A program made the translations under genes and the position numbers. A stretch of DNA of 64,000 nucleotides, from NCBI GenBank assembly GCA_964539975.1, contig CAZIKK010000004.1, positions 62,001 to 126,000 of the forward strand, in the 5' to 3' direction. This DNA is from 38-11 sp964539975. Its GTDB lineage: Bacteria > Bacillota > Clostridia > Tissierellales > Dethiosulfatibacteraceae. The first letter of the stretch is position 1. The number at the start of each line of letters is the position of its first letter. Under the pieces are notes generated by a model. That model made no database searches, was not told the DNA's origin, and was given only the letters and a program-made list of their open reading frames with translations. Positions 51,002-60,491 of the stretch are shown one piece after another.

Positions 51002-51412
51002 TTAAAGGATGTACTGCTTTAACTCCTCAGGAATTTCACTTTCATCATGGTTGACGCTCATTACTATATCTGCTTCGAACTTATGAGATGCTTTGTCAAG
51101 TTCTTCAATTACGTCACTTAAGTTTTCTAAATTAATATTCGCGACTTTATAAAGACCATCGATATAAATCAGTTCAATATCATAGTCAGCAGCCAATACG
51201 CCATATACAAAGCCTAAGAATTGTTCTGCACCTTTGATGCCATATTCTTTTGTGTTGATGTACTTGATATTAAAATTCAAATCAAATATGTGTTTATTGT
51301 TTGCCTCTAAAAAGAAAATCTTTCCTTTTGCTGTTTCAAGGGCTTTGTGGCTTAATTCTATCATTCTTCTTGTTTTGCCGGTTCCTTTAGAACCACACAC
51401 TAATTTGACCAT
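51002..51412 (-). CDS. Small P-loop NTPase-like protein of unknown function
   Basis: A 136-residue protein from the ATG at 51412, with TTGGAGG upstream. It opens with a strand and Walker A loop, MVKLVCGSKGTGKTRRMIEL, the GxxxxGKT form. A Walker B-like LIYIDGLYKV follows near residue 85. The chain is too short for a full RecA-like or adenylate-kinase fold, and there is no sensor or lid. It resembles clostridial proteins described only as hypothetical. Monocistronic, with its own terminator. Confidence 0.75.
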   Translation of the reverse strand: MVKLVCGSKGTGKTRRMIELSHKALETAKGKIFFLEANNKHIFDLNFNIKYINTKEYGIKGAEQFLGFVYGVLAADYDIELIYIDGLYKVANINLENLSDVIEELDKASHKFEADIVMSVNHDESEIPEELKQYIL

Positions 51413-51472
51413 TTTAATCGCCTCCAATTCTTTTTATTCATTATAGCATGGATGGAAAAGGTTTTCCATCCT

Positions 51473-52429
51473 TTACCTTCGTTTGGGATGGTTATTTATA
51501 GCTTTACCATTCAAATAGTCAAATTTCATTCCCTGATATAGCTTCTTTTCAGCTAATCTTTTCATGAATTCATCTTTAATTTTCCACCAAGAAGTTCCCC
51601 AGTTAGAGAATAAAGTATGTGTTTCGGGCGCTCTGCCAAATAGTCTTTGTATAACTATATTGGGGTCTAAATAGCTTATGAAATCTTCAAGACGCTCCAA
51701 ATATTCTTCTTTGGTGATCATTTGGATTTCATTTTTTTGATACAGTCTGCCCAACTCCGTGTTATGCAATATATAGAGAGAATGGATTTTTACAAAATCA
51801 ATTTTGAGAGCAGATAAGATTTTGGCTGTTTCAATGGTGTCTGCTCTATCGTCCCAAGGCAGATTAAGAATGACATGAGCACAAACCTGTATCCCATTTG
51901 CTTTAAGCTTAATGCTCGCATCCAAAAACTCAGCAAGCGAGTGGCCTCTGTTAATAATTGCCAATGTCCGATAATTGACTGTCTGGAGTCCAAGTTCCAC
52001 AGAGATATCTAGTCCTGTTTTTGCTTTCAAGTTTTTCAAATAGGTTACATACTCATCATTGATGCAATCAGGCCGTGTCGCTATGGAAATCCCCACAATG
52101 TCTTCTAAAAGCGCTTGCTCCACGTATTTTTCAAAAGTTGTTAATGGGAGGTAGGTATTAGAATAATTCTGAAAGTAAGCAATGAATTTCTCCGCTTTGT
52201 ACTTTTTCTTAATATATGCCTGATTTCTATGCAACTGTTCTTTGATGCTCATTGTCGCATCATGCATCTCAAATCCAGCTCCCTCCTCACCACAAAAGAT
52301 ACATCCTCCTTTGCCGATATTCCCATCTCGGTTTGGACATGTCGTCTTTAGATTCACAGGTAGTTTATATACTTTACATTTGTATGTCTCTTTAAGATAT
52401 TTTGCGTATTCATTCAAACGATCTTCCAT
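51473..52429 (-). CDS. TIGR01212-type radical-SAM protein (YtqA/YhcC)
   Basis: About 318 residues from the ATG at 52429 with GGAG eight bases upstream. The cluster motif is the family's long form, CPNRDGNIGKGGCIFCGEEG (Cys-x11-Cys-x2-Cys), after NLKTTC. GISIATRPDCINDEYV, VELGLQTVNYRTLAIINRGH and KIHSLYILHNTELGRLY are typical Elp3/MiaB-like signatures. Its target is not known; YhcC relatives affect RNA. Overlaps the Cof gene by about 20 bases. Confidence 0.9.
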   Translation of the reverse strand: MEDRLNEYAKYLKETYKCKVYKLPVNLKTTCPNRDGNIGKGGCIFCGEEGAGFEMHDATMSIKEQLHRNQAYIKKKYKAEKFIAYFQNYSNTYLPLTTFEKYVEQALLEDIVGISIATRPDCINDEYVTYLKNLKAKTGLDISVELGLQTVNYRTLAIINRGHSLAEFLDASIKLKANGIQVCAHVILNLPWDDRADTIETAKILSALKIDFVKIHSLYILHNTELGRLYQKNEIQMITKEEYLERLEDFISYLDPNIVIQRLFGRAPETHTLFSNWGTSWWKIKDEFMKRLAEKKLYQGMKFDYLNGKAINNHPKRR

Positions 52430-53261
52430 TGAAATCTCCAAAAATAGTTTCTAGCACCCTTCGGACGCCTTGTTCCTCATGGTTGTATTCTGAAACAAGC
52501 TTACTAACAGATTTGACCTCGGCTGTAGCATTTTCTATTGCAATACCAAAACCTGCATTCTTTATCATTTCGATATCATTGTTGTCATCACCTATGGCAA
52601 TAATTTCGGTTTGTTTAATCTTCTTTGATCTACTGTATTTTTCAATGGCTTTCCACTTACATGCTTCTGTGTTCAATATTTCCATCAATGTTTTTACATT
52701 TAGTTTGACTGAAACAGAAGTGTTGAATTTTTTTGGCCATTTATTGGTGACATAAAGCCTGAAACGATCCAATTTGTTTTTATCCCCAGTATAGCAAATC
52801 GATAAAATATCATTATCTAAGTAAGTTTTAAAGTCAAGTTTGACCACTCTTCTGGAGCTTTTTGACAAGTAGCCATTGTAAGCATGGTAGTTATAATCCT
52901 GTTCAACTATCAGATCATATCCCAAATGACTTTTATCTACATAAACAATTGGATGCAATTCCCACTCTCTTGACAATTGAATAACACTTTGATAGCTATT
53001 ATTATCAATATAATTGGCATCCAACAGTTCACGTCTTCTTGATGTCCTAGTAATCGCACCATTATTCGACATAATAGCGAATTCAAAAGGAATTGATTGT
53101 GTCAATCTGACTGCATCGTTATGGCACCTTCCTGTAGCAATGACAATCTCAATCTGATGATTATGCAATTGTTGAAGATAACTTAAGGTCTCAAAGCCAA
53201 TGGCTTTATCCTTATTCAGCAAAGTGCCGTCCAAGTCTAAAGCCACCATTTTGTATTTCAT
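52410..53261 (-). CDS. HAD-superfamily Cof-type sugar-phosphate/FMN phosphatase
   Basis: A 283-residue HAD hydrolase of the Cof/YwpJ class (C2 cap). Motif I VALDLDGTLLNKDK, motif II VIATGRCHND, motif III Lys region and motif IV IIAIGDDNNDIEMIKNAGFGIAIENAT are clear. These enzymes dephosphorylate sugar phosphates, FMN or PLP; the substrate is undetermined. Starts 11 bases after the helicase gene. Confidence 0.9.
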   Translation of the reverse strand: MKYKMVALDLDGTLLNKDKAIGFETLSYLQQLHNHQIEIVIATGRCHNDAVRLTQSIPFEFAIMSNNGAITRTSRRRELLDANYIDNNSYQSVIQLSREWELHPIVYVDKSHLGYDLIVEQDYNYHAYNGYLSKSSRRVVKLDFKTYLDNDILSICYTGDKNKLDRFRLYVTNKWPKKFNTSVSVKLNVKTLMEILNTEACKWKAIEKYSRSKKIKQTEIIAIGDDNNDIEMIKNAGFGIAIENATAEVKSVSKLVSEYNHEEQGVRRVLETIFGDFNGRSFE

Positions 53262-53272
53262 TTATTCATCAC

Positions 53273-54877
53273 CTATTTTTTTCTTTTACGGGTTAATTCA
53301 GCACTTGTTGTACGGTTTTTAATCGTAACATTTTTCATATTGGCCAGAATTTTTTTGCGGTGCATGGATAACACATCAAAAAACGAAAACGTTTCATAAA
53401 TATCAATTTTTGCTACATGATCTCCTGGAATGCCACACTCACCAGTAATGGCTCCTAAAATATCACTCGGTTTCGCTTTATCTTTTTTTCCTACACCAAT
53501 ATAAAATCTATCAAAACTACCCGTATCCGTACTTTGCCTAGTTGATTTTTTTACTCTCTTCATTACTTTTTCATTCAAGTCAATATTATTGTCTTTCATA
53601 GCAAATGAATAATTCATTTTCAGAAGTGCGGCGATAACGTCTACTGAGTCGTATTCAGAATTGTATAATTGATTTGCCATGTCACGCATGTCTTTCAAAT
53701 CGCTGTGTACAATATTTTCCAGAATTTCGTTGACTATTTTCTCTTTCCTAATCTCCACTACTTTTTCAGCTGTAGGGATGTTTCGTTTGTTGATGATTTT
53801 CTTAGTATATTTTTCTATGTTTGCAATCCGATCCAATTCTTTTGATGAAGTTAGTGTAAAAGAATACCCTTGACTTCCTGCTCTTCCAGTTCTCCCAATA
53901 CGATGAACATAATAATCTTCCTTGTCAGGAACATCAAAGTTCACTACTGCTTCCACATGTTTGATATCCAGTCCTCTTGCAGCAACGTCTGTTGCAATCA
54001 GAATGTTGATGACCCCATTGTTAAACTTGTTTAATACATCCAAGCGTATGGATTGTTTGATATCGCCATGTATCTTATCACAGTTATAACCTTTGTTGAT
54101 CATCTGTTCCGTTACTTCGTCAACCTTTCTTTTTGTGTTGCAAAATACCAATGTCAGTTTAGGCGAATATATGTCAATAATTCTTGCTAAAGCATCTACT
54201 TTGTTGGCATGTTTAACGAGATAATAATTTTGTTTAATTGTGTCCGAAGTCACTTCATTAGATACGGTCTTTATGAATACTGGATCCTTCTGATATTTCC
54301 CTTTCAGCAGCAAAACATTTTTGGGGATTGTTGCTGAAAATAGCAATGTTTGTATCTCATCTGATGCATTCTGTAAGATTATGTCAATGTCTTCTTTAAA
54401 GCCCATTTTTAACATTTCATCTGCTTCATCCAATATAATCGTTTTGATATGGTCAAATTTAATCACTTTTCTTTTTATCAGATCAATTGTTCTACCAGGT
54501 GTCCCTACGATGATATGACAGCCTCTTTTTATCTTTTTAATTTGATCTACAATCGGTGCCCCACCATAAACAGACACAGAGGAGATCTCCATGTATCGGC
54601 TTATCGATTTGATTTCTCTTTTTACTTGCACTGCCAGCTCTCTTGTAGGACAAAGAATCAAACACTGAGGTCGATTGTTTTCAATATCGAGATTGTTCAG
54701 AACTGGGATTGCAAACGCAGCCGTTTTGCCAGTTCCTGTGTGAGCTTGACCAATTACATCTTTTCCTTCCAAGATAGGCGTAATCGCGTTTTCTTGAATC
54801 GCAGTTAATTCTGTAAAGGCCATTGCTTCAAGTCCTTTAATAATTTCTTCTTTTACTTCTAATTCTCTTATTTGCAT
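53273..54877 (-). CDS. DEAD-box RNA helicase with a DbpA-type C-terminal domain
   Basis: About 534 residues from the ATG at 54877 with AAGGAT upstream. All helicase motifs are present: AHTGTGKTAAFAIPVL (I), PTRELAVQ (Ia), LDEADEMLKMGFK (II), LLFSATIP (III) and HRIGRTGRAGSQG (VI). A C-terminal RRM-like module (GSFDRFYIGVGKKDKAKPSD then IDIYETFSFFDVLS) follows, as in DbpA, which unwinds the 23S rRNA hairpin 92 during 50S assembly. A basic tail ends the protein. Confidence 0.9.
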   Translation of the reverse strand: MQIRELEVKEEIIKGLEAMAFTELTAIQENAITPILEGKDVIGQAHTGTGKTAAFAIPVLNNLDIENNRPQCLILCPTRELAVQVKREIKSISRYMEISSVSVYGGAPIVDQIKKIKRGCHIIVGTPGRTIDLIKRKVIKFDHIKTIILDEADEMLKMGFKEDIDIILQNASDEIQTLLFSATIPKNVLLLKGKYQKDPVFIKTVSNEVTSDTIKQNYYLVKHANKVDALARIIDIYSPKLTLVFCNTKRKVDEVTEQMINKGYNCDKIHGDIKQSIRLDVLNKFNNGVINILIATDVAARGLDIKHVEAVVNFDVPDKEDYYVHRIGRTGRAGSQGYSFTLTSSKELDRIANIEKYTKKIINKRNIPTAEKVVEIRKEKIVNEILENIVHSDLKDMRDMANQLYNSEYDSVDVIAALLKMNYSFAMKDNNIDLNEKVMKRVKKSTRQSTDTGSFDRFYIGVGKKDKAKPSDILGAITGECGIPGDHVAKIDIYETFSFFDVLSMHRKKILANMKNVTIKNRTTSAELTRKRKK

Positions 54878-54979
54878 GTATACATCCTTTTTCATTAATC
54901 GTATCATTATAACACGATTCAAATTATTATCAAGGAAAATTTCCTTTCTTGCCAGACAACCTATGTTATTGTTTCCTCG

Positions 54980-56425
54980 TTAATCAATAGCCTGCCGTTT
55001 ACTTAAGATTTTCGCAAGGTACTCGTATGTTCTAATGCTGGAGCTGATGCTAAGCTTTTCTTTCGGTGAGTGGATATCGTACATGTTTGGTCCTATAGAT
55101 ACCGCATCCAAATCCGGCATTTTCTCAATAAAAAAACCACACTCCAAACCTGCATGTATTGCAATTACTTTCGCTTTGTTGTCGTTCATTTCTTCGTACA
55201 CCTGTATCATCAAGTCTCTCAAAGGTGATTTTAATGAGAACTGCCATCCCGGATAAAAAGCTTTCTTGCTCACAACACACCCTGTCATCTCTCCCAACTG
55301 CACCAAGTCACCTACAAATGCATCTAAAGAGGATTGAATCGAACTCCTAGGAGCACACACGATTTGTATCGATTCTTTATTGGTCTTCACCACACCAGGG
55401 TTGTTTGATAGGATCACTAAATCCACTTCTCTATTAGATTTTAATGGTCCATAAGGAATCTGGTTGATTAATTGTGTGTATCTTTCAAAAGTTTGATTGC
55501 TAAGCACTCGTTTATAATCGCTTTGCAATGCTTCTGTTTCGACGCGTATCTCTGTCTCAGAAAAAGTGTATTCATTCTCAATCGTCTTGACGATTTCTTT
55601 GACTTGTTTTTCAATGTTATCAAAACTGTTGGTTTTAATGATGGCGCTTCCTTCTCTTGGAATGACATTTTCAGCAGACCCACCAGTCACTTCAACCAAT
55701 TCAACTTCTGATGCGATTTCTCGAAGAATACGGCCCATTATTTTATTGGCATTTCCTCTATCTAGGTGAATGTCCGCACCTGAATGACCACCTTTTAAAC
55801 CTTTTAGATCAATTCTAACTGGTGTATTCTTCTTGCTTTCTACCCAAATTAATGGCAACTCAAAGGATACTCTTCCGCCTCCTGCACATCCTGCAGTTAT
55901 AAGACCTTCTTCTTCGCTGTCTAAATTGATCAGCTTGCGACCCTTTAAAACGGATGCATCAAAATTCTTGGCACCAGTCATCCCAGTTTCCTCATCAGTC
56001 GTTATTACTATTTCTAAAGGCGGATGACTCAATTCATCAGAATCTAATATTGCCATCATCATTGCGACGGCAATCCCATTATCAGCTCCAAGAGTCGTGT
56101 TGTCAGCTGTCACAAAATCTTCTTCATAGATTAACGTTAACGGATCATTTGCAAAGTCATGAATTTTGTCTGCGTTCTTTTCACAAACCATGTCCATATG
56201 TCCTTGTAGGATAATCGATGGTTCATTTTCATATCCTGGTGTTCCCTCTTTAAATATGATGACATTCATATACTCATCTTGTATTGTTCGAAATCCTTTT
56301 TCCAGTGCCCAGTTATGCAAGTAGTTGCTAATCCGTTCCTCTTTTTTTGAGCATCTTGGTATTCTTGAAATCTCTTCAAAATATTGCATGACTTTATGTT
56401 TGCTCGTTTTTCCATTGTTGTTCAT
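54980..56425 (-). CDS. pepD: Beta-alanyl/aminoacyl-histidine dipeptidase (PepD, M20 family)
   Basis: About 481 residues from the ATG at 56425, eight bases after GGAGTG. The M20 metal sites are in LQGHMDMVCEKN (His, Asp), GADNGIAVAMMMAILDS (Asp), TTDEETGMTGAKNF (Glu-Glu) and the late HAGLECGFF. NLDSEEEGLITAGCAGGGRVSF and KGGHSGADIH mark the PepD branch. It splits Xaa-His and other dipeptides. It follows lepB with 11 bases between. Confidence 0.95.
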   Translation of the reverse strand: MNNNGKTSKHKVMQYFEEISRIPRCSKKEERISNYLHNWALEKGFRTIQDEYMNVIIFKEGTPGYENEPSIILQGHMDMVCEKNADKIHDFANDPLTLIYEEDFVTADNTTLGADNGIAVAMMMAILDSDELSHPPLEIVITTDEETGMTGAKNFDASVLKGRKLINLDSEEEGLITAGCAGGGRVSFELPLIWVESKKNTPVRIDLKGLKGGHSGADIHLDRGNANKIMGRILREIASEVELVEVTGGSAENVIPREGSAIIKTNSFDNIEKQVKEIVKTIENEYTFSETEIRVETEALQSDYKRVLSNQTFERYTQLINQIPYGPLKSNREVDLVILSNNPGVVKTNKESIQIVCAPRSSIQSSLDAFVGDLVQLGEMTGCVVSKKAFYPGWQFSLKSPLRDLMIQVYEEMNDNKAKVIAIHAGLECGFFIEKMPDLDAVSIGPNMYDIHSPKEKLSISSSIRTYEYLAKILSKRQAID

Positions 56426-56436
56426 TGCCATCACTC

Positions 56437-56952
56437 CTATTCAATTTTTCCAATACGATTGAATGGGAAGAAGCGAAACAAGGCTACTCCCATAAGTTTA
56501 TCTTTAGGAATATATGGATCTTCCCAAGTCCGTCCATCGTGGGAACTTGATCTGCAATCTCCCAAAAATAAATAGTTGTCTTCAGGTACTTGGAATATTT
56601 GTGCTGATTGAGGATAGCCCGTTGTATAAGGTTCATCCAACAACACACCATCTATATAGATTTTCCCGTCCTCATCAATATAAACCTCTTCTTGAGGAAG
56701 CCCAATCAGACGTTTTACAAGTACTTTTTCTAGTTCATCTGAGTTGAATACAATTATGTCTCCCGTTTCCAAATTGTCCTTGTCAAACAATTTTGTTACA
56801 AAAAGACGGTCTCCAGGCATGATCGTTCTTTCCATTGAACCAGAAGGGACCGTTACCAAAACAAATACAAATTTATTTAGCAACAGCACAATGACAAAAG
56901 CTACCACTATCGGTACGATCCATTCTTTAAGTACGTAATTTAGTGCCTTCAT
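56437..56952 (-). CDS. lepB: Signal peptidase I
   Basis: A 171-residue S26 peptidase. One N-terminal transmembrane helix (IVPIVVAFVIVLLLNKFVF) is followed by box B VPSGSMERTIMPGDRLFV with the catalytic Ser, box D VLVKRLIGLPQEEVYI with the Lys, and box E GDCRSSSHDGRTWED. It removes signal peptides from exported proteins. ATG after AAGGAGACAAA. Confidence 0.96.
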   Translation of the reverse strand: MKALNYVLKEWIVPIVVAFVIVLLLNKFVFVLVTVPSGSMERTIMPGDRLFVTKLFDKDNLETGDIIVFNSDELEKVLVKRLIGLPQEEVYIDEDGKIYIDGVLLDEPYTTGYPQSAQIFQVPEDNYLFLGDCRSSSHDGRTWEDPYIPKDKLMGVALFRFFPFNRIGKIE

Positions 56953-56968
56953 TTTGTCTCCTTCCCAC

Positions 56969-58054
56969 TTAAAGGATAATCGGATCTCTAGTCATCTTAT
57001 TGATTGGTACGCCTTTACCCTCTTCAATAATTACAATGTCTTCAATTCTAATCCCAAACTTGTCTTTTAAATAAATCCCTGGTTCTATGCTAAAGGCCAT
57101 CCCTTCACCTAAGCATAAATCGTTGTTGCCATTGATATATGGCGCCTCATGCACGGAATATCCTATTCCATGTCCTAGCCTAGTTTTAAAGAAATTACCA
57201 TAGCCGCTTTCTTCAATGACTTTTCTGGCTTCAGCGTCAACCATTTTGGCCTCAACACCCACTGATACCATTTCAATCCCTTTGTTTATTGAGTCCAATA
57301 CGGCATGATAAGCTATCAACTCTTCTTCTGTCATTCCTCCAACAAATACTGTTCGTGTCATGTCAGAACAAAGCCCCTTGTATTTTCCTCCTATATCCAG
57401 CAATACCACGTCCTTTTCTTGTACAACTCGTTCGGACCCAGAGTAGTGAGGCAATGCTGCATTAGGCCCAGTTGCAATAATTGCAAACTCAGGTACCATT
57501 TCCTTTTTTATAAACAATTCATTGACTTTGTCAATTATCTCAGATTCAGATACACCCGGTTTTATAAAGGTCAAAGTTTCTTCCATTACAGAATCTGTTC
57601 GTTTGGCGGCTTCTTTCAAAAATTCAATCTCTTCCTTGCTTTTCACGAGTCTGATACTCTCAAGTTGAGTCTTTCCATTAAAAAAGGTTACTGGCACTTC
57701 TTCCATTATGTCTAGAATGTTGAACGCTCTAGCGGTTGAGTTGACGCCTATTCTCTTGTTGAGCATGTCTTCTTTATCCAATACTTCTGCTAGAACATCT
57801 GTGAAGTTCTCATAATCATACCATCCATAAACCTTTTCTGGAGGTAGATGGTCTTCAACTTCCTCCTTGCTTAGCTGGTTACAAAAGTAAAAATGATCCC
57901 CGTTTTGTTTGATGAATAAACCTTGAAATCTTTCGCATAAATAAGGAGAAAAACCAGCAATAAACATTAGTTCTTCTGATGGAACAACCAAAAAAGCGTC
58001 TATCCCTTCCAACTGCATCATGTTAATTAATTTTTCGTAGTATAGTTTGTTCAT
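56969..58054 (-). CDS. M24-family Xaa-Pro peptidase (PepQ/creatinase-like)
   Basis: About 361 residues from the ATG at 58054, five to six bases after GGGAGGT. The N-terminal creatinase-like domain is followed by the metal site: Asp in VVLLDIGGKYKGLCSDMTRT, His in LGHGIGYSVHEAPYI, Glu in FSIEPGIYLKDKFG and Glu in IRIEDIVII. It cleaves Xaa-Pro bonds, but some relatives act on creatine-like or other small substrates. Its place in an operon with a ThiS-like protein and redox enzymes is unusual and could mean proline-rich peptide supply. Confidence 0.92.
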   Translation of the reverse strand: MNKLYYEKLINMMQLEGIDAFLVVPSEELMFIAGFSPYLCERFQGLFIKQNGDHFYFCNQLSKEEVEDHLPPEKVYGWYDYENFTDVLAEVLDKEDMLNKRIGVNSTARAFNILDIMEEVPVTFFNGKTQLESIRLVKSKEEIEFLKEAAKRTDSVMEETLTFIKPGVSESEIIDKVNELFIKKEMVPEFAIIATGPNAALPHYSGSERVVQEKDVVLLDIGGKYKGLCSDMTRTVFVGGMTEEELIAYHAVLDSINKGIEMVSVGVEAKMVDAEARKVIEESGYGNFFKTRLGHGIGYSVHEAPYINGNNDLCLGEGMAFSIEPGIYLKDKFGIRIEDIVIIEEGKGVPINKMTRDPIIL

Positions 58055-58056
58055 AA

Positions 58057-58254
58057 TCAACCTCCCGCCAATAGATGGTGTATTTTTACATCATCATTTT
58101 CATTTAATTGAGTTTGCCCGTATTCATTTTTTTGGATGAGATGACCATTAACTTTGACTACTAATCTGGGATACGTAAAATTCATGATGTCGATGACGTC
58201 TTGAATGGTCATGTTTTTTTTATAGTGTTCAAACTCTCGATTATTCAGTAGCAT
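58057..58254 (-). CDS. ThiS/MoaD-like sulfur-carrier protein
   Basis: A 65-residue ubiquitin-fold protein from the ATG at 58254, five bases after GGAGG. It ends in the Gly-Gly (LLAGG) needed for thiocarboxylate formation, with strands LVVKVNGHLIQKNEYGQTQL and the DDVKIHHLLAGG C-terminus. It lies just after the AOR gene, so supply of sulfur to a pyranopterin (MoaD role) is more likely than thiamine, but ThiS cannot be excluded. Overlaps the M24 gene. Confidence 0.85.
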   Translation of the reverse strand: MLLNNREFEHYKKNMTIQDVIDIMNFTYPRLVVKVNGHLIQKNEYGQTQLNENDDVKIHHLLAGG

Positions 58255-58270
58255 ACCTTCCTCCAAAAAT

Positions 58271-58293
58271 GAGTAGAGAAAACATCTCTACTC
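58271..58293 (-). terminator. Hairpin between the AOR and ThiS/MoaD genes
   Basis: A 9-bp perfect stem (GAGTAGAGA with TCTCTACTC, five-base loop) followed by ATTTTT and then the ThiS ribosome site GGAGG. It should lower, rather than abolish, read-through from AOR to the ThiS-M24-lepB-pepD genes. Confidence 0.7.
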
Positions 58294-58323
58294 ATCATAC
58301 AACTATTTTTTGCTTAAATCAAC

Positions 58324-60480
58324 TTATAGATGGGGATTAATGACTTCCAATAACTCGGGTAAGTCCATACCTAATTCTTTTAGCTTTTCAGGTTTTGGCA
58401 CTCCATTATTCGTCCAACCTCGTCTTTTATAGACTGCATCTGTCAATTTCTCATACTGATCTTCTCTGTATCGCCTTAGAATCATGATTTTTTCTTCAAC
58501 GGATTTGTCAGAAGGATCAATATCTAAATCATTTTTGAGTTGTTTGTCATATCTTTCGGCTCTTGAGGTGTATTCTTCTTGTGTGACAGGCCCCATTGTT
58601 CTATAGGGTGTTTTGTCAAAACTCCTTAGCCCTTTACCCATTCTGATGTTAAAAATTCGTTGGAAGTTATAAACTCGTTCTGACTGTCGTATCATTTCAT
58701 CGTTGTCAATCTTTATTCCAGTAATCCCATAATACAATTTGTGGTAATTATCCACATGTTCTTGTATTTTCGCAGGTTCTTCCGTTTCCGAATTGTCAGC
58801 TGGTGCAATATCATTCCAAGGCAGTTTACATAATCCCAGTAATCCAAACCATGTCCTGAACATTGGGTAATAATGTAACGCTTCTGCCTTATCTTCAAAG
58901 GTAGGAATTTGGTTGTTTACCATATCCATGAAAATCAACCAAGCCTCATCGTGTTGTGGCCCTTTATTTGTCAGTCCGTAACCACCTTGTTGAGCTAGTG
59001 ACTCTTTAGACAAGTATTCTGAATACTCCAATCCTTTTTGTTCAGCTCCAATGTCTTCAAGAAAATCTGCATCGGCTCCATATTGTTCCACAAAAACCTT
59101 TTTCATTCTGTGAACGCCTTGTCCTGCTATTTTACCGAATCCTTCTCCTTTTGCCATTTGATGAATTAAAGCTAAGCTAGCGTCCGTATTACCAAACTTT
59201 AACTCTAATCCCCCCGTAATTTCCTTGTTGACAATGCCACGCTCATAACATTCCATGACAAAAGCTGTTAGTGTGCCATAAGAAATTGTGTCAATGCCAT
59301 ATGTGTCACAATAAAAGTTTAGCTCAAGAATGGCTTCTGGATCAAAAATACCACAATTAGCTCCTAATCCCGCAGCGTTCTCATATTCTGGACCATCTAC
59401 CACAACTTTTTGACCTTTGTAAGGGCCCGTTTTTAATTCAAAGTCATCGACTGCCTTGGCACAAGCTACGGAGCATCCATACCAGCATCCATCCGGCATG
59501 TTTTGAGAACAATAATTTTTTATGAACACTTTTGATTGTATGTTTTTTGTATCGGGATGCATCCCATACTGAAAATTGTGAACAGGCAGTAGGTCATACT
59601 GATCCATTATTTCAATAATGTTGGCTGTCCCAATTTTTCTCATATCATTTTGCAAATGGTCGTTATGAGCGACTTCTTTATGCAATTTGATGCCTGTTTC
59701 ATTAATGATACTTTGATCAAAAGCCTCATTCAGATTTCCTTTAACTTCTTCAGCGATGACAACAACAGCTTTGATTTTTTTGTTTCTGAATACAGTTCCT
59801 ATTCCACCTCTTCCTGCTTGCTTCATCCTTGCTGTCTTTCTTCTCAAATCATAAAATGTGAAGTTAAGAATGCCGATTCTTGTATGCTCAGCTGCTGTAC
59901 CCGCTGTAATCACAGAAACCAATCGTTTATCTCTTTCACTCTCACCGTAGATGTGCGTCAATTGTTCTCCTAAAATATGCCCATCCACTGCTTCGAGAGG
60001 TGCCTCTTCTATTCTAACTGTTTGATTTTTCCCATCAATGATAATGATCACATCATTTTTAGCTTTTCCTTGTATTTCAAGAGCATCAAATCCACTAAAT
60101 TTCAAATACGGCCCAAAATATCCACCCACATTTGAATCTATAGGAATGTCTGTTAATGGCGATAAACTGCATATCAAGCTTTTCCCTGATCCAGGATACT
60201 GTGTAATCCCACCAACAGGACCTACTGCAATGACAATCTCATTTTCCTCAGAATCCCATCTAGTTTTCGGATTGACCGCATCCCATAGATATTTCATTCC
60301 ATAGCCTTTACCACCAATAAATTTCTCTTTCATCTCTTCTGGAACTTGCTTTTCTGATATTTCATTATTGCTTATGTCTACATACAAGGTCTTGTCTGTA
60401 TATCCTCTAAAGAGACTCTTTTTATTGTACTCGTATTCTGCCAACAATTTTCTGTTGTCAATTAATTTATTCAAATCCAT
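58324..60480 (-). CDS. Tungsten-type aldehyde:ferredoxin oxidoreductase (AOR family)
   Basis: A 718-residue oxidoreductase, about 100 longer than typical AOR. The N-terminal pterin-binding domain has FIGGKGYGMKYLWD, GPVGGITQYPGSGK and GYFGPYLKFSGFDALEI. Cys332, Cys336 and Cys340 (CWYGCSVAC) with Cys551 (GLCKLPW) match the four 4Fe-4S ligands, although spacing is CX3CX3C instead of the usual CX2CX3C. It oxidises aldehydes to acids with ferredoxin and a bis-pterin W (or Mo). It is 11 bases after a polyferredoxin gene, the usual partner. Confidence 0.92.
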   Translation of the reverse strand: MDLNKLIDNRKLLAEYEYNKKSLFRGYTDKTLYVDISNNEISEKQVPEEMKEKFIGGKGYGMKYLWDAVNPKTRWDSEENEIVIAVGPVGGITQYPGSGKSLICSLSPLTDIPIDSNVGGYFGPYLKFSGFDALEIQGKAKNDVIIIIDGKNQTVRIEEAPLEAVDGHILGEQLTHIYGESERDKRLVSVITAGTAAEHTRIGILNFTFYDLRRKTARMKQAGRGGIGTVFRNKKIKAVVVIAEEVKGNLNEAFDQSIINETGIKLHKEVAHNDHLQNDMRKIGTANIIEIMDQYDLLPVHNFQYGMHPDTKNIQSKVFIKNYCSQNMPDGCWYGCSVACAKAVDDFELKTGPYKGQKVVVDGPEYENAAGLGANCGIFDPEAILELNFYCDTYGIDTISYGTLTAFVMECYERGIVNKEITGGLELKFGNTDASLALIHQMAKGEGFGKIAGQGVHRMKKVFVEQYGADADFLEDIGAEQKGLEYSEYLSKESLAQQGGYGLTNKGPQHDEAWLIFMDMVNNQIPTFEDKAEALHYYPMFRTWFGLLGLCKLPWNDIAPADNSETEEPAKIQEHVDNYHKLYYGITGIKIDNDEMIRQSERVYNFQRIFNIRMGKGLRSFDKTPYRTMGPVTQEEYTSRAERYDKQLKNDLDIDPSDKSVEEKIMILRRYREDQYEKLTDAVYKRRGWTNNGVPKPEKLKELGMDLPELLEVINPHL

Positions 60481-60491
60481 TTTCTACCCTC

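Noticed and set aside
51448..51470. Hairpin GGATGGAAAA/TTTTCCATCC after the TIGR01212-type region
   Set aside because: The stem is good, but no T tract follows on either strand, so I do not call it a terminator.
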